Part shown: one piece after another, positions 11,855 to 24,614 of the stretch
Position numbering within the stretch: the first letter of the stretch is position 1
Layout: every line of letters starts with the position of its first letter
Source of the DNA: Wuchereria bancrofti
Lineage: Eukaryota; Nematoda; Chromadorea; Rhabditida; Onchocercidae
Assembly (NCBI GenBank): GCA_005281725.1
Contig: SSBO01000003.1
Span: forward strand, 1,387,396-1,451,395
Length of the DNA: 64,000 nt
Reading direction: 5' to 3'
Made by a program: the position numbers and the translations under genes
The notes under the pieces: generated by a model
Databases searched by the model: none
Told to the model about the DNA's origin: nothing
What the model saw: the letters and a program-made list of their open reading frames with translations, nothing else

Positions 11855-14800
11855 CTACTGAAGATTTTGCATTTCAATGAGATTAGCATAAAGACCTTTG
11901 CAACGGAGTAACTCTTCATGAGTACCAAATTCGACTACAGCGCCATGATTCATAACTAGAATTTGATCCGAATTCTGAATGGTAGATAAACGATGTGCTA
12001 TGACAACACATGTGCGACCGTAACAAGTTCTTTCCAATGCTTCTTGTACCACCTGATAAACTGTTTCCTATCAGAGAAATGAAATTCATATTCGAAAAAA
12101 AAAAAGAAAAGATTAAGAAAATTTTCGAGTTAACAAGAGTTTTCAGATTTTGAAATCAAACTTTTTCGCTCTCAGCATCTAAAGCACTGGTTGCTTCGTC
12201 CAACAAAAGTACTGTTGGATTTCGAATTATAGCTCGTGCAATAGCAATACGTTGCTTTTGACCACCGGACAAATGACCACCATTTTCACCGACCACTGTA
12301 TCATAACCCTATTTAGATAGAAATTAATTGAATAGATGCGCATGTGGAATAGTAATGTTTAAGAAAAAAGTAACAAATAGAGCATACATCTTTCATTTTC
12401 ATTATGAAATCATGAGCATTAGCTTGTTTTGCAGCTTCTTCGATCTGTCTTTGATTGATACCATTCAAACCATAAGCGATATTTTCACGAATTGAATAGT
12501 TAAATAGGACTGGCTCTTGGCTTACTAGAGCTATTTGATTTCGAATATTGTAAAGATTCAAATAACGGACATCAATATTGTCATACATCTAAAATATCAC
12601 CGTTTGACATTTCAAATCAAGAAAGTTCTCTGAAAGCAAATCACTAGGAAATCAGCTATTTCTGATCTAATCTTTGTACGTAAAACATTCAAATTTCATT
12701 TCAGCTCTTCCTACTTACCTTTGTATCTAAAATACAATCTTTCCTATCTTTGTATCTAAATTTAAATAGTTATAAAATTCACTTCATCCACCTAACCTAT
12801 ATTGATACCTCTTCATACCTTGACCAGTAGCAGTTTTAATAGATTTAAAAATTTTATTTACCTAAGCTATATTTCGATATCAAATTATGTCGCGGATTTT
12901 AATATCGCGGAACTCTAAAATATTATATGAAAGTTGTAAATATGAGTAAGAAATATGTTCTATGAAATTTTTTGCAGTAATGTTTATTCTTTGAACTCTT
13001 TGTTTCCAATCTTATGTTTAACATGTAAATCTTTTACATATTGTTTACACGGTATCAGCTCCTTATTTAGTTGACCTCATTGTTATGTCAACAGTTCTTT
13101 GTTAGACCGATTACTCCTTCGGCAGTCACCCTTGTTGAATGGGCATTGTGTGTTTTTACCAAGAACGAGGAGAGTTCACGTTCATTTTTGTTCTCTACCA
13201 AAATTATTGGAACTATTGCTTCTGTTAATAAAGGAATCATGCTCTTCCTCTATTACCCCACATAGTTAAATCTACATCCAACGAATCTCCCTGCAATCAA
13301 CAACCTCTCCCAAAATAATAAATTAAATTAACAAATCTTCCACGACAAATTATTTTTGCTCAACAGTTGGCTCGCTACTGCAATAAGAAGAACTTACAAC
13401 TCTGCCATTGAGTGGATCATAAAACCGTTCAATTAGTTGAATAACAGTTGATTTTCCACATCCACTTGAACCCACCAAAGCTACCATTTTACCTTTAAGC
13501 GCTTCCATTGTCAGTCCTTTCAGTACCAGGCAATTCCGATTTGCCGGATATGCAAATCGGACATCTTCAAGTTTAATGTTACCTTGTAATACCTGTAAAA
13601 GAGTTTGATAAAAAAAACAATTTCATGATTTATTTTTGTATTTATTTCCTTATCGGTAACCTAAATCACCGTCCTTCGTCGGATCGATGTTTTTCTTTCG
13701 TATACTATCCCACACCATTATAATATTTTTTTTTTGAAAGCAAATAATTTTTGACTGCGCATTTCTTTGACTGCGCATTTCTTAATCATGCAGGAAATAA
13801 AAATGTCAAATCCTTAATAACTCTCTTCACCTGTGTCATCACTCTATACAGTCACATCCATCAGTTACCAAGCAAGGTGAATATGAAAAAAGTAAGTATG
13901 GACAACGGGTAAAAAAAATGACTACCAAATTTGTAATTTTCACATCAAAAATAATAAAATGTCAGATAAGAATTACTTCTTCACTTCTGTCTTCTGACAT
14001 ACTGCTAATCTTTGGTTTTTCAGCAAGCATTTTAGAGATCAAACTAGCACACAAGCGTGCTCGTATATATTCCGGAAAATAAGTTCCGATTGCTAAAACA
14101 CTCATGGATGCCACATTCAGTGTTTCAATCGCCCTATAAGTATTCCTGTTCGATCTCAAAATAAGATGTTTTTTACTCTTGCATCAACATCACTAAAACT
14201 AACTATATTTTTATTTCGTGCTGAAATGTAATTTTAAATTTAAGCAGTGATGTATTTTCCGGTTTTCTTGTTTTCAATGTTAACAGATGTATTGGATTAA
14301 TGTTATGTTGTCGAAAAGGTGTGATTTTTTTTTCTTTTCTTAATAAATTCCTAGGATAAAAGTAATAAAAAAAAGTATAAGTTGTAAGCTTACTGAAATA
14401 TTTGAAATGGAGTGGAACTTCCAATCTCTATAAGCCATAAACCGTAGCGGTATGCTGCGGCAAAATTAAAGGAAGCAAAACATGAATGAAGCGCAAAAGC
14501 AAATGCTTCAGCAATGCCACGATGAAAATTTGTGTTGTGCGATTTTTGCATTTGTTGATTAAACTGATCGCAGAAATGTCGCTCACGCAATAAATATTGT
14601 ACTGTTTTATGATGCTTTAGTGCTTCCGCAGCAAGCTACAATTGTTGAGAGTATCTACAAATGAAATATCACAAGCAATTTTAAGTCTTATTAGTTAGAC
14701 AAGCAAATATTAGGATTACCCGAAATGGTTCACGGATTAGCATTTCATCTTTTTCGGATCGTTTCTTCAAATATTGCGCAATAATTATCTGACAAAGTGT

Positions 14801-17800
14801 TAGTGCTACCGTTGTTAGAATACCTATTGGTGCCATTTTTGGACCATAATAAAATGCAACAGCAATACCAACAAGCACAGAAATTATCGCTTGCAATACG
14901 TCTGCTAACCTGAAATGTATTTCTTCTAATACTACCTAGGTACATCTTACTAGTATGCAATCTATATATGCAAATACCTATTATCAATTGCAGCACGAAT
15001 ATTTGGTACATCTGTGGCTAATTTAGTGATTAGATTACCCGATGAATGATCCAATGAATCAAAGTATTCTCCATCCTGAAGTGAATATGTGGACTTAGTT
15101 GTGAACAATATTAGCATGAAAACAATTTACTTCTTCAATAACTAAAAATGATCATTTTATTTCATATTCTCAATTTGCTTTATAAATTTTCCTAGACATC
15201 ATTACTCTTCAATGTGGCTTCTTTCACCTTCCAATAATAAATACCACATCAGTTTTTCAAGAAGCTGCAACAAAAAAAATATATCATAGATAACAATAGC
15301 AAAAAAAAAATCAAAGAAATAAAAAATAACTTTAAAAAAAACAATAATAACAGGAAGATATCTTTGTCACACAAAAATACTAGTAATACCTGATTAACAA
15401 TATTAGCGAATACTGCAATGCGTAATCGTTTGGTAAGCGATTCACCGGCAACAGCGAACAAATAACTTGCTAAGAAGGTTACAAAGCCACAAATGACACC
15501 AAATATGATAAAACATATGGCATTCATAAAAGCTCCTTGTAATCTTTGCTCCGCAGTTGGTTTTGCTAGTGACTGTAAGATAATTTACTAAGAATAAATG
15601 CTCTGAATATGAAAATTCATTAATTAAACGCTTTTCATTGATTCACCCACCTGAAACATTGCTCCATAGATAATCGAAAATGTTGGAAACATTAATCCTT
15701 TTAGAAGCGCAAAAAGTAATGCAAAAAGTAACAAAAACCATTCACCGCGTGCAAACCGCAAAATAGTCCACAAATTTGATTCCGTTTTAGCTTCTGCTTC
15801 ATTTGCTTCTTGCTGCAAAATATAGAAAAAATATATTTGTAGATTAAAGTGAACTTGCAAATTTATGTATTCTTTGAATGCATTTTGCATGCTGCATGCT
15901 ATTGACAAACAGTACAATAGTAAATGTATAAATCTTAATTATTTCACATCACATTAATTATCTTCCTTTCCTTTATTGATGCTATTATTTTGCAAAAATG
16001 AATTCAAAAAACATACTTTTGGATCCTCGGCATATTGATGTGTGGAAGAGATGGTAGAAACTGATTGAGATATTTGATCAAGTGATTTACTTCGTATTAA
16101 ATTTACTATTTCTTCACCTTCACCTTTTATTATTTCTGAAGAAAACTTTATGTCTCGAAGATATGAAGTGATGATACAAAAAATAAAAAGTATGCTATTC
16201 GAAAATTATGATTATATTTGATAACATGTGTCTTGTTTATTTAAGAATGCTTATATGCCATAGAATATTTTTGCCAGATAACTGGGAATAATATTAGCGT
16301 ACAGAAATGGATAAGGAAGATATTTCATGTTGCTCTCATGGGTAGGTAAAATACAAAATTTGAAGAGTTAATCCAGTTAAGCTAGAAAAAAGACAGAAAA
16401 CCTTGTTTTTTATGAACTCCTTAAAAAAAATTTCTGAGATATCAGCCACAGTATTATTTAACTGGAAAATGAACTTTATTAGATTAAGCAAAATAGGAAG
16501 CTTTAAGGAATGAAGAAATATAGGACTTACAGCTATTATTAGAACTAAAACTAAGAAGAAATATGTCACCGATAAGAAACTAAGATTCTAATCTCGATTA
16601 AGCCTCCCTCCCTCAATTAAAATAAAAGATCTTTTCCAACTATGCAATTCTCGAAAGCTTTACAGCAAATTCGCTAACATTAGCTTGCATTAAAATTCAG
16701 TGACAGTGACATCAAAATTTGGAAAATGCTTGTTTCGTATGATTTTAGAGAAATAAATGTCTCTCATTGCATTCCCGTTCACGTGGATACCTATGCTGTT
16801 CACGTGGATACCTACGTGTATGTGCGTGTATATAACACAATAAAAAAGAATTATACTCATAAAAAACATAATAAGCTAAGAACATGCGAGATAATCCTTT
16901 CTTGCATATAATTTTTATTTCAAGCGATTTTCAAATGTAATAATGTTTATGTATGTCTCTCCAAAGCATTACTTAACAATTCGAGGTGACACAAACAGTT
17001 CATCAATACTGTTTGAGCCATCTCTAAAAGTTTCTGAATATACTAAGTGTTCAGACTTCTGATGACAAGTGCTAAATTCATTACGTATAACATTAGTTTA
17101 TTAGTTCAAAAGTCAAAAATTCTTAAATTCCAATAAAACAATTGAGAAAAAAATTAGTATTCAGTTTCATAAAATGATAAATTCTCACCTGCAATTTCTT
17201 CAGTATTAGGCGCATTTGTTAACTTTTTAACATTTTGAGCATGTACCAATTTCATGTATATTCCACCAGATATCATTAACTCTTCATGTGTACCTTAAGA
17301 AGAGATTATTTATTAAAGCAAAATTTGCACTTAAAGTATCTAAGCTCTTTTTTAGATTCTTCAGTTTTGCACCTTTTTCAACGACTTTTCCATGTTCCAA
17401 TACAATGATATTATCTGCATTTCGAATTGTTGAAAGACGATGTGCAATAGTAAGGGTAGTACGTCCGATACTGGCCTGAAGCAAAATAAACTCGATGAAT
17501 GGTATACTTGATCTAGGCCAAATTTCTCTATCTAGACCAAAAACCATAAACCATCTTTGTTTACTATTTCTATCTAGGCCAAAAACCATAAATCATCATT
17601 GTTTACTTTTTCTAAAGCATGCTGCAGGACTTTTTCACTTTTAGTGTCCAATGCAGTAGTAGCTTCATCAAGAAGTAAAATTTTTGGATCCTTCACCAAT
17701 GCACGAGCTATAGCGATACGTTGCTTTTGTCCGCCAGATAGCTGTACACCACCCTCACCGATACGTGTTTTGTAACCCTAAATGAGATGACAGCATAATA

Positions 17801-20800
17801 ATAATAATAATAATAATAACATCAATTACAAGTAGAAAACAAGTTCATACAAAAATGATTTTTTTTTAGGGAATGAAATTTTTTAATGTTCAAATTACCT
17901 TTGGAAGTCCTTCAATGAAATTATGTGCATTTGCTATCTGACATACTCGTTTCATGTCTTCATTTGTCATTTTTTCGTTCCCTAAAAAATATTCATTTTT
18001 GTATGAACAAATTCTTAGATTTTAAGCTTAATAGATCGAATTTCAAAAAAAATTTTCTCAGCAAAAAAATTATTATTAATTTTGTCAATGCTTCTTCACT
18101 CTAATAAATGAAATTTTACCGAGTCGTATGTTCTCTTCAACAGTTGTCGCAAAAAGTATAGGCTCCTGCGATACCACACCTATCATTTGTCGCAACCATC
18201 GAATATTCATCGAATCGAGCGGAATGCCATCTATTGTCAACTAAAGTTTTTGTCCTATCTATTGAATTTCTATTTCTTCTAATTCGAGTGCTAATTTAAT
18301 ACTAATGCTATTAATAAAGAATTATCAAAAGTGATACCTTCAATCTTTGTGATCCAAAAAAAAGTTTTGATCGTTAGTCATCAGTGCATTACTATAATTA
18401 ATAGCTAAATGTCTGTAATTCTAACTAATCTTATTGATAAACATTGTCAGCTTCAAATTGCTTTCTATCATAGATGTCCAAAATGGAATTTTTTAGAAGT
18501 TTTAAAACATTCCCACTCCATTTTGCAATTTAGATATTCATAAAAATAATTTACTTCACCACGTCCTTGATTGTAATATCGAAGTAGTAATCCAACTAAA
18601 GTACTCTTGCCACATCCGCTTGAACCAACTAGCGCCACTGATTGCTCAGCTTTCACCTATTTTTATTTTTAGAGCAATGATTTAGCATTATGTTGTGAAT
18701 CAAATGAATTCAATTACAGTTTTCCTTTTCCATTTCCAATTATTTTCTCCATTTTTCTGCTTTCAGAGCCTTTTCCTAATTACACTATATAATGACTCTT
18801 ATTCTTTTATTATAATTGATTCCAACTTTTAAATTATCCTAATTCTATATTAAAATCAATACCTTAAAGCTTATTCCCTTTAAAACCTCTTCTTCTGGTC
18901 TTGTAGGATAGCAGAAATGAACATCCTTAAATTCAATTTCACCTTTCGGATTCGCTATACTTATCCCTTCTGAGCTTTGGCAATCGATTTCCGGTATCTG
19001 TAAACATTAACGATTTGTAAACGAACATGTACAAGAATTGATGCCAGAACTGTATGAATGAACGGATGAAATGAAATGATCTTTGAAAAGAGTCCAACGT
19101 TTTTAGAAATCTCTCTTACGTGCAATCACATTCGCGCTAAAACCTCTCTTACGTGCAATCATATCCTCATTAGTCAAAGCATACACGTTTCACTTAATGA
19201 TCGAAATCGATTATCAATTACCAATTATCACTATATTTCACAATTTACATTCTTTTTTGAATTTTTTACATTAATACTTTTTTAATCTATTTTTTTTAGA
19301 TTTTGAAGTAATACAAATTTTCGAGTCGTTTTACTAGAAGCTTATTTACTTATGACTCACTCACCCGATCGATAACTTCAAAAATGGAAATAGCTGCATT
19401 TTGTGCAGTCATTATTGCGCCAATTTGTGGTACAGCCATACCAAGTGATAAAGTACCACCTATTGCTGCCCAAAAAGTGGCAAATACAGCACCTGCCTCA
19501 ATGAAGCCATCGTTGTATAATTTCGTACCGTACCTTAAATATTTAAATTTGATAAGAGCGCATTTTCTCATACTTCTTTCTATCGATGTACTCTCGTCTA
19601 AATCCAATTAACGTGAAATGAAAAAGAAAAAAAAATTTGCTTGATGGTGGCAGCTTTGGATAAGAATTATTTTCACAATTCATGAATATGTACGTGAATG
19701 TTAATTATCAATTAAAGATTTACCCACCAGAATACAGTACCCATTGTAATGAAAATAAGACAAAAGAGCCATGCAGTTGCAAGCGCAATAAACAAAGCTT
19801 TACGATGACCAAACTCTGACGCTTTGTTCAACTCATTTTGATATCTAAATTTTTTTTTTTCTGTTAAGAATGCAGCAGTTTAGTTGGTTTGTAAGTTCAT
19901 TTGTCTATAATATTTTAAAAAAAAAAAGTATGGAAATCTCTTGATACTATAATCATTGCTTATCAAAAACTTAAAAAGAAATTGAAAGAAGAGATCTTTA
20001 TAAAATAAATTTTCTCAGCAGTACCTATTAATCTCTTTTTTCTGACCATTTAAGGCTATAACTGTTCGAATTCCAACAATTACTTCTTCAGCTACTGCTC
20101 CCGCTATCTCGTATGCATGCAATTCCTTTCGTACACTGGTTGAGAAGAACTAAATTGACAAATTAAATTTAATTTCCGTTTAATAGCAATTGTTAAAGAA
20201 ATTAACTCTAACTTTTATTCAGTGATATCAAATACTCTACAAATACAATTAGATTGGAACAATTCTTCCAGAAGATCCGAAGGTTTTTGTATGTAGAAAA
20301 AATTTCCAGCAAGATTTTCGTTCCACATTATAATTTAAAAAATCATTTAGAGAGAGGACAAGAGAGAGAGAGAGAGAGAGACTTACTCTTGTCAGGAAAG
20401 CCATTAATCCAGCCAGTATTGGCATAAAAGCTAACATTATTAGTGTCATTCCCCAACTGAAAAAAAAAAAACTTTTTTTTAAAAGTATCATGAAAGAATT
20501 ACTAAAGTAGTTGGGAAGTGCTTCAAACATCAAGTCTTATTAAATTTTTATTTATTTTAAAGTTAACCAAATCTCATCTAAATAATTATGAAGGTCAGCT
20601 TCTCCGAATGATATTTTACAAAAACAAATGTAAGAAAAATAAAAATCCCGACTTTTTGCTCTTAGAAGCGAAAATTTTTGACCGAAATAACAAAACAATC
20701 ATTTTTTCTTTTCTTCATAAAATTACTTGGAAAGATAATTGAAATTTACCTGCATATGAAAGCAACAATTATTCCACCGACGAATGCTGTCCCTTGTGAA

Positions 20801-22289
20801 AATAAAATACCCACTTTATCACCAATACCATCTTTTATTCTATCAATCCCACTGAAACACTAAATTTTATTTCAGAGATTCGATCATATTTAAGTTCAAC
20901 AAGCAAAATTAATATTAAAACAAATTTACAGACTCGAAAATTATTTTGCCTTTTTGCTACATTCCTGAATTAGATTTTTAAATGTGTAAAAATGAATTGT
21001 CTTGAAAAATATTGAAATTTTAAATTGCACTGCAACCTTTCCCATTATACTTCTTGTCATCTTTGATGCGATTAGTAATTTTAGGCTTTAAAGAAGTTTT
21101 TTTTTTCTTCTGCATTTAAGAGTTAATATTCTTAATAGTAAAGAAAAAGCTAGCAAAATTTTTTTTTTTTTGGGTTCAGTGATTTTAACTTGTTAAGTAG
21201 CTGATTACTCGTCTAACATCCAACTTCGAAATTCTTAATAATAGTACATACTCAGACATTTTCGTTATCAATTCACCAGATGGATGTGAATCGAACCAAC
21301 CCATATTCTGTCGCAGTACGGCAGCAAAATAACGTTTACGAATTTGATAAATCTGTCGCTCACAAACTGTATGCCAACAAGTCATCTGTAAGTTTGAAAT
21401 TGAAAATCGAAATTTAATATTTTTGAAGCTAAATATTAAATGAAGAATAGATAATTAAAATAGATCTAATCAGTTTGATCAATAGCTTAAGTGCAATATT
21501 AGACATTTCTAAGAAATACCAGTAAAATTATTCGTATAATTGAATGTACTATCTCTTAAATGATTGTAGTAAGTTGTAATAGTTCAAACATTTAAACAAT
21601 TCTGCAATTCTATGATACTTACAGAAATAGTTGCTAGGATGAGAATTGCAATACCGTATCCGAAGTACATAAAGATAGCTTCTATTGCTCCATTATGAAA
21701 TTTCGATTCATCAAAATCCTCTGTTCCCCATTTTGTTTGACCTTCGATCAGTGTGGCTGATAATTTTTTGAAGATAATTGATTGAATGGCTTGTAGACTG
21801 CCCTGAGCTATGCTCAGTAAAATGCCAGTTGTTAATAAGAAATAATCGAAAGGTTTCGCATAACGATACTGAAATTGTATTGGATTAATAAACAAAGTTA
21901 TTTTAAGAAAAGTTTAAATGCTAAAATTTCACTAAAAAGATTATCAGATTTTAAACAAAAGCAAACAATCGATAAGAAAGGCATTTGTTTTGTACTGATC
22001 CTCATTTCATTCTTCCGATTGCCATTTTTTGAATTCTTTCTCCATCTGGAATCATTATTTAATCGCCTATAACATATAATTTCGTAAACTAAGAACAAGA
22101 ATGAATAAAAAATTGACACAAATATGAATTTTGCATGCTTTGAATGAACAAAGTAAGAATGCTGATAATTAGGTACTTCGGTATAAATTTCCGAACTTCT
22201 AATTATTACTTTTCAATGCTTACTGACTGCAAATCATCGTTTGCCACTTTTCCAGATTTATTGCTTTCTATCCGCGAAAGCGATGACAT
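11855..22289 (-). CDS. pgp: P-glycoprotein, full-length ABCB transporter
   Basis: Twenty-seven exons, all phases matching, 3,849 nt and 1,282 residues, the usual full P-gp length. Exons: 22289-22210, 22045-21967, 21868-21623, 21385-21252, 20851-20750, 20456-20387, 20149-20025, 19844-19728, 19533-19365, 18997-18863, 18656-18555, 18240-18120, 17981-17899, 17777-17607, 17475-17373, 17293-17189, 16135-16017, 15812-15651, 15572-15390, 15075-14978, 14909-14720, 14635-14394, 14133-13977, 13592-13398, 12588-12388, 12308-12162, 12067-11855. Two TMD-NBD halves are joined by a charged, Ser-rich linker (about 648-690). NBD1: Walker [10 protein letters not shown] near 430, LSGGQ near 534, [20 protein letters not shown]2: GSSGCGKST near 1072, LSGGQ near 1176, [17 protein letters not shown]. 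It should be an ATP-driven plasma-membrane exporter of hydrophobic compounds; nematode members are linked to drug tolerance. Exon 2 might begin at 22066 (seven extra residues). A TTAACAG just before the ATG suits trans-splicing. Confidence 0.95.
16780..16806. promoter_or_regulatory. Tandem CACGTG E-boxes in a P-gp intron
   Basis: A 21-bp direct repeat (GTTCACGTGGATACCTA type) places two perfect CACGTG E-boxes at 16780-16785 and 16801-16806, with a further CACGTG-like half (TACGTG) just beyond. It lies in the 1,052-bp intron between exons 16 and 17, the longest of the gene. CACGTG binds bHLH factors of the Myc/Max and TFEB (HLH-30) type; binding here is inference. Confidence 0.4.
17527..17610 (-). 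repeat. 42-bp tandem duplication over a 5' splice site in the P-gp gene
   Basis: Two imperfect 42-bp copies (17527-17568 and 17569-17610). On the minus strand each contains the donor sequence GTAAAC; copy 17569-17610 includes the true donor of exon 14 and its last four coding bases. The other copy is an intronic duplicate donor. Part of a third copy seems to lie just below 17527. Use of the duplicate donor would carry the reading frame into a TAG. Confidence 0.75.
17795..17819. repeat. (TAA)n microsatellite in a P-gp intron
   Basis: About eight TAA units next to the acceptor side of P-gp exon 14, within the intron. Likely length-polymorphic; no function implied. Confidence 0.85.
20361..20380. 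repeat. (AG)n microsatellite beside a P-gp donor site
   Basis: Ten AG units plus flanking imperfect GA repeats lie within 10 bp of the exon 6 donor (exon ends 20387). On the transcript strand this is a CU-rich tract at the intron start, which could affect donor recognition if it varies in length. Confidence 0.85.
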
Positions 22290-24614
22290 TCTGTTAATAT
22301 CTTTCATTTATATTCCTGAAAATTTCTGCTTTTATTTTTTTAAAAAAAAAAAAAGAAAAAACGAAATTAATAAGAAATAAATTATTTTATAATGCGATTT
22401 TTGCATAGCTTAAGTTCAGAAGCTTTTTTGGAAAAAATTTCGACGTTAAAAACAGTTATTTTAGAAGTGCTTGAAAATGAACCTTAGGTTGTTCTTTCAA
22501 GTTAATGTGAAATGGGCTTAAAATGAAATAAGGATATAAATACCCAATCAGTACCCATCGGATGAATCAAATTTGTTAAGGATTGGGAATTTGATGCTAT
22601 AAAACTTTTACTTTTACTAGAATTCAGTAAGTTGAAGCTTACTTCAATTTTAATTTACCGTTTTAAGTTGTAGTAATCGAGTTAAGCGAAGACTTTTGCG
22701 TAATGTTATTTCTGCAGAATGAAAACTGTGACAAACTTTATCAAAAGGTTACAATGTATATTATCCGTGAAAAATTTCGGAAATCAAAAAGGGAAGAAAT
22801 TGAAAATTAAAATTTGAGACCAATATGTACTGAACGAAGAATGAACAACTGATAAAGGATTAATGTAAATAGTTAAGAAGGATTGAAAATTTTTGTAATT
22901 AATAAGAATGCAAGAAAGAAATCAATAGATAATAAGAGTGTGATACTGATTATATTCTTATCATCATACGTGAATGCTCGGACACTTGTTCGTACTGATA
23001 AGCTGAAATTAGAGCAATGCAAAAACACTTTTGCCTTTCCTGCTGTCATCATTGTTCGATCATTGAGCAATCGAAAATTATTCATTCAACTATTCTCAAG
23101 CATATTCATTTTGTTTACAACGAGAAAATTCCTCAGCGATTACAATTTTATCTGATATTTATTTCACTTATCACTTAGCATCACAATAGTTTCTTCATAA
23201 AATGAAAACAGTAAGTGTAATAGAACTGTTTGTTTCATGGACTTTGTACGCTGCATGAAATAATAATTTTTCTTTTTTTTTTTTTTTTTTCGCATGTACA
23301 AATTATTGTAACAGTTAGAAATAATTTCAAAGGAAGTTAACGTATGCAGAACTGATAATAGCTTAAATTAATTTAATGCATAGAAAATGAAATTTAATTC
23401 AAAACTTCTTTCCATGGCGTAGATGAAAAAATATGAAAATTGACTTTAGTTCGTGTGAAGATGATAAATGCTCTCATTTTTTCAACTTCATTAATTTTTC
23501 CGAATTCTTCAACAAACAAAAATGTTTGTTCCAGAATTAAGCATAGCATAGTTGAAATTGAAATTTATTTAATTGCATAAATTATGATACGTGATAAAAC
23601 TCATTATTGCCCAAGAAAATATCCGATCAATTTTAAAAAGTTTCCAGCCAAGTTGACAATGTTTGACAATGCGAAAATATGGCATAAAGCTTACTGTTTA
23701 TCGAGGATATATTTAATATTGAAAAATTGGAAGGGTTGATGAAACAATTAAAAAAATAACAGAATTTTGATTTTATAGTATATTTTGAGAATTTGCAAAT
23801 TGCATGCAAATTTATCTATTGACAAAAACAATATGGTTTAGCAAAGGTAAAGTTGAAAAAGAGTCAGAAAAGTTAATTTCTGGACATTCTGGAAGAGTTG
23901 GATGAGAATTATATTTTCAGATAACAAATTTACATATAAATAATTCAAGCCATCGTGGAAATTTTCAGCACGTGCAAATAATTTGTGCACTTTTTCTGAT
24001 TGTATTTAAATTATTCGGAATTTAAAAGTAAGGCAACATTGGCGCTAATAAAATATCGTTTGTTACTTATCTTAAACAAGCAGACACATTCGTAAATTCT
24101 CGACTTTGTACTTTCAACTTTTTAAATATCACTGTCGCGATAATTCTTATCTTATCAGCAAATTTTTTGATTAAACAAACTACAGTTTTCAGAAACTTAG
24201 AATAGAAAAAGCTTTAAAAGTAACAAATATGACGAAAGAGGAAAAAAAAATGAAAAGTTGCTAAATGTTTAGATATACAAAGAAAAAGGAAAAAGCTAAA
24301 TGTAAGTCAAAAATTTTTCTCTGATAATAAATTTACATATAAAACATTCAAATTTATTATTTTAATATGCTTAAATGTCATCTAAATTGTCATTTTCTAC
24401 ATTTTTCATCAGTGAAAACGGTTGGTAGTGGATGATTTGTTTTTTTTTTGGAATTTCGTATATTCTAGAAAACGGATTTTTGTGATACCACGTGTCTTAG
24501 AAATAATAAATAAAGTGATAGTCTTTGCTTAAATTTTTTTTTTTTTTTTACATACTGTCGAGCAAAAATTTTCTGAATTTTCCGGATTAATTTAGAATAA
24601 AATTTTCCGAGCAA
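22290..24614. promoter_or_regulatory. Divergent promoter region of P-gp and CPEB genes
   Basis: The 2.3 kb between two divergently read start codons. It is AT-rich, with poly(T) runs near 23270 and 24535, and no convincing exon (the 90-codon frame at 22883-23155 has no splice or composition support). GATA-type motifs stand out: ACTGATAAG at 22994-23002 and a double CTTATCTTATCAGC at 24146-24159. In nematodes GATA factors drive gut genes, and many P-gps are intestinal, so a link is plausible but untested. GGATTAATTTAG at about 24580-24592 is a possible leader acceptor for CPEB. Confidence 0.45.
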
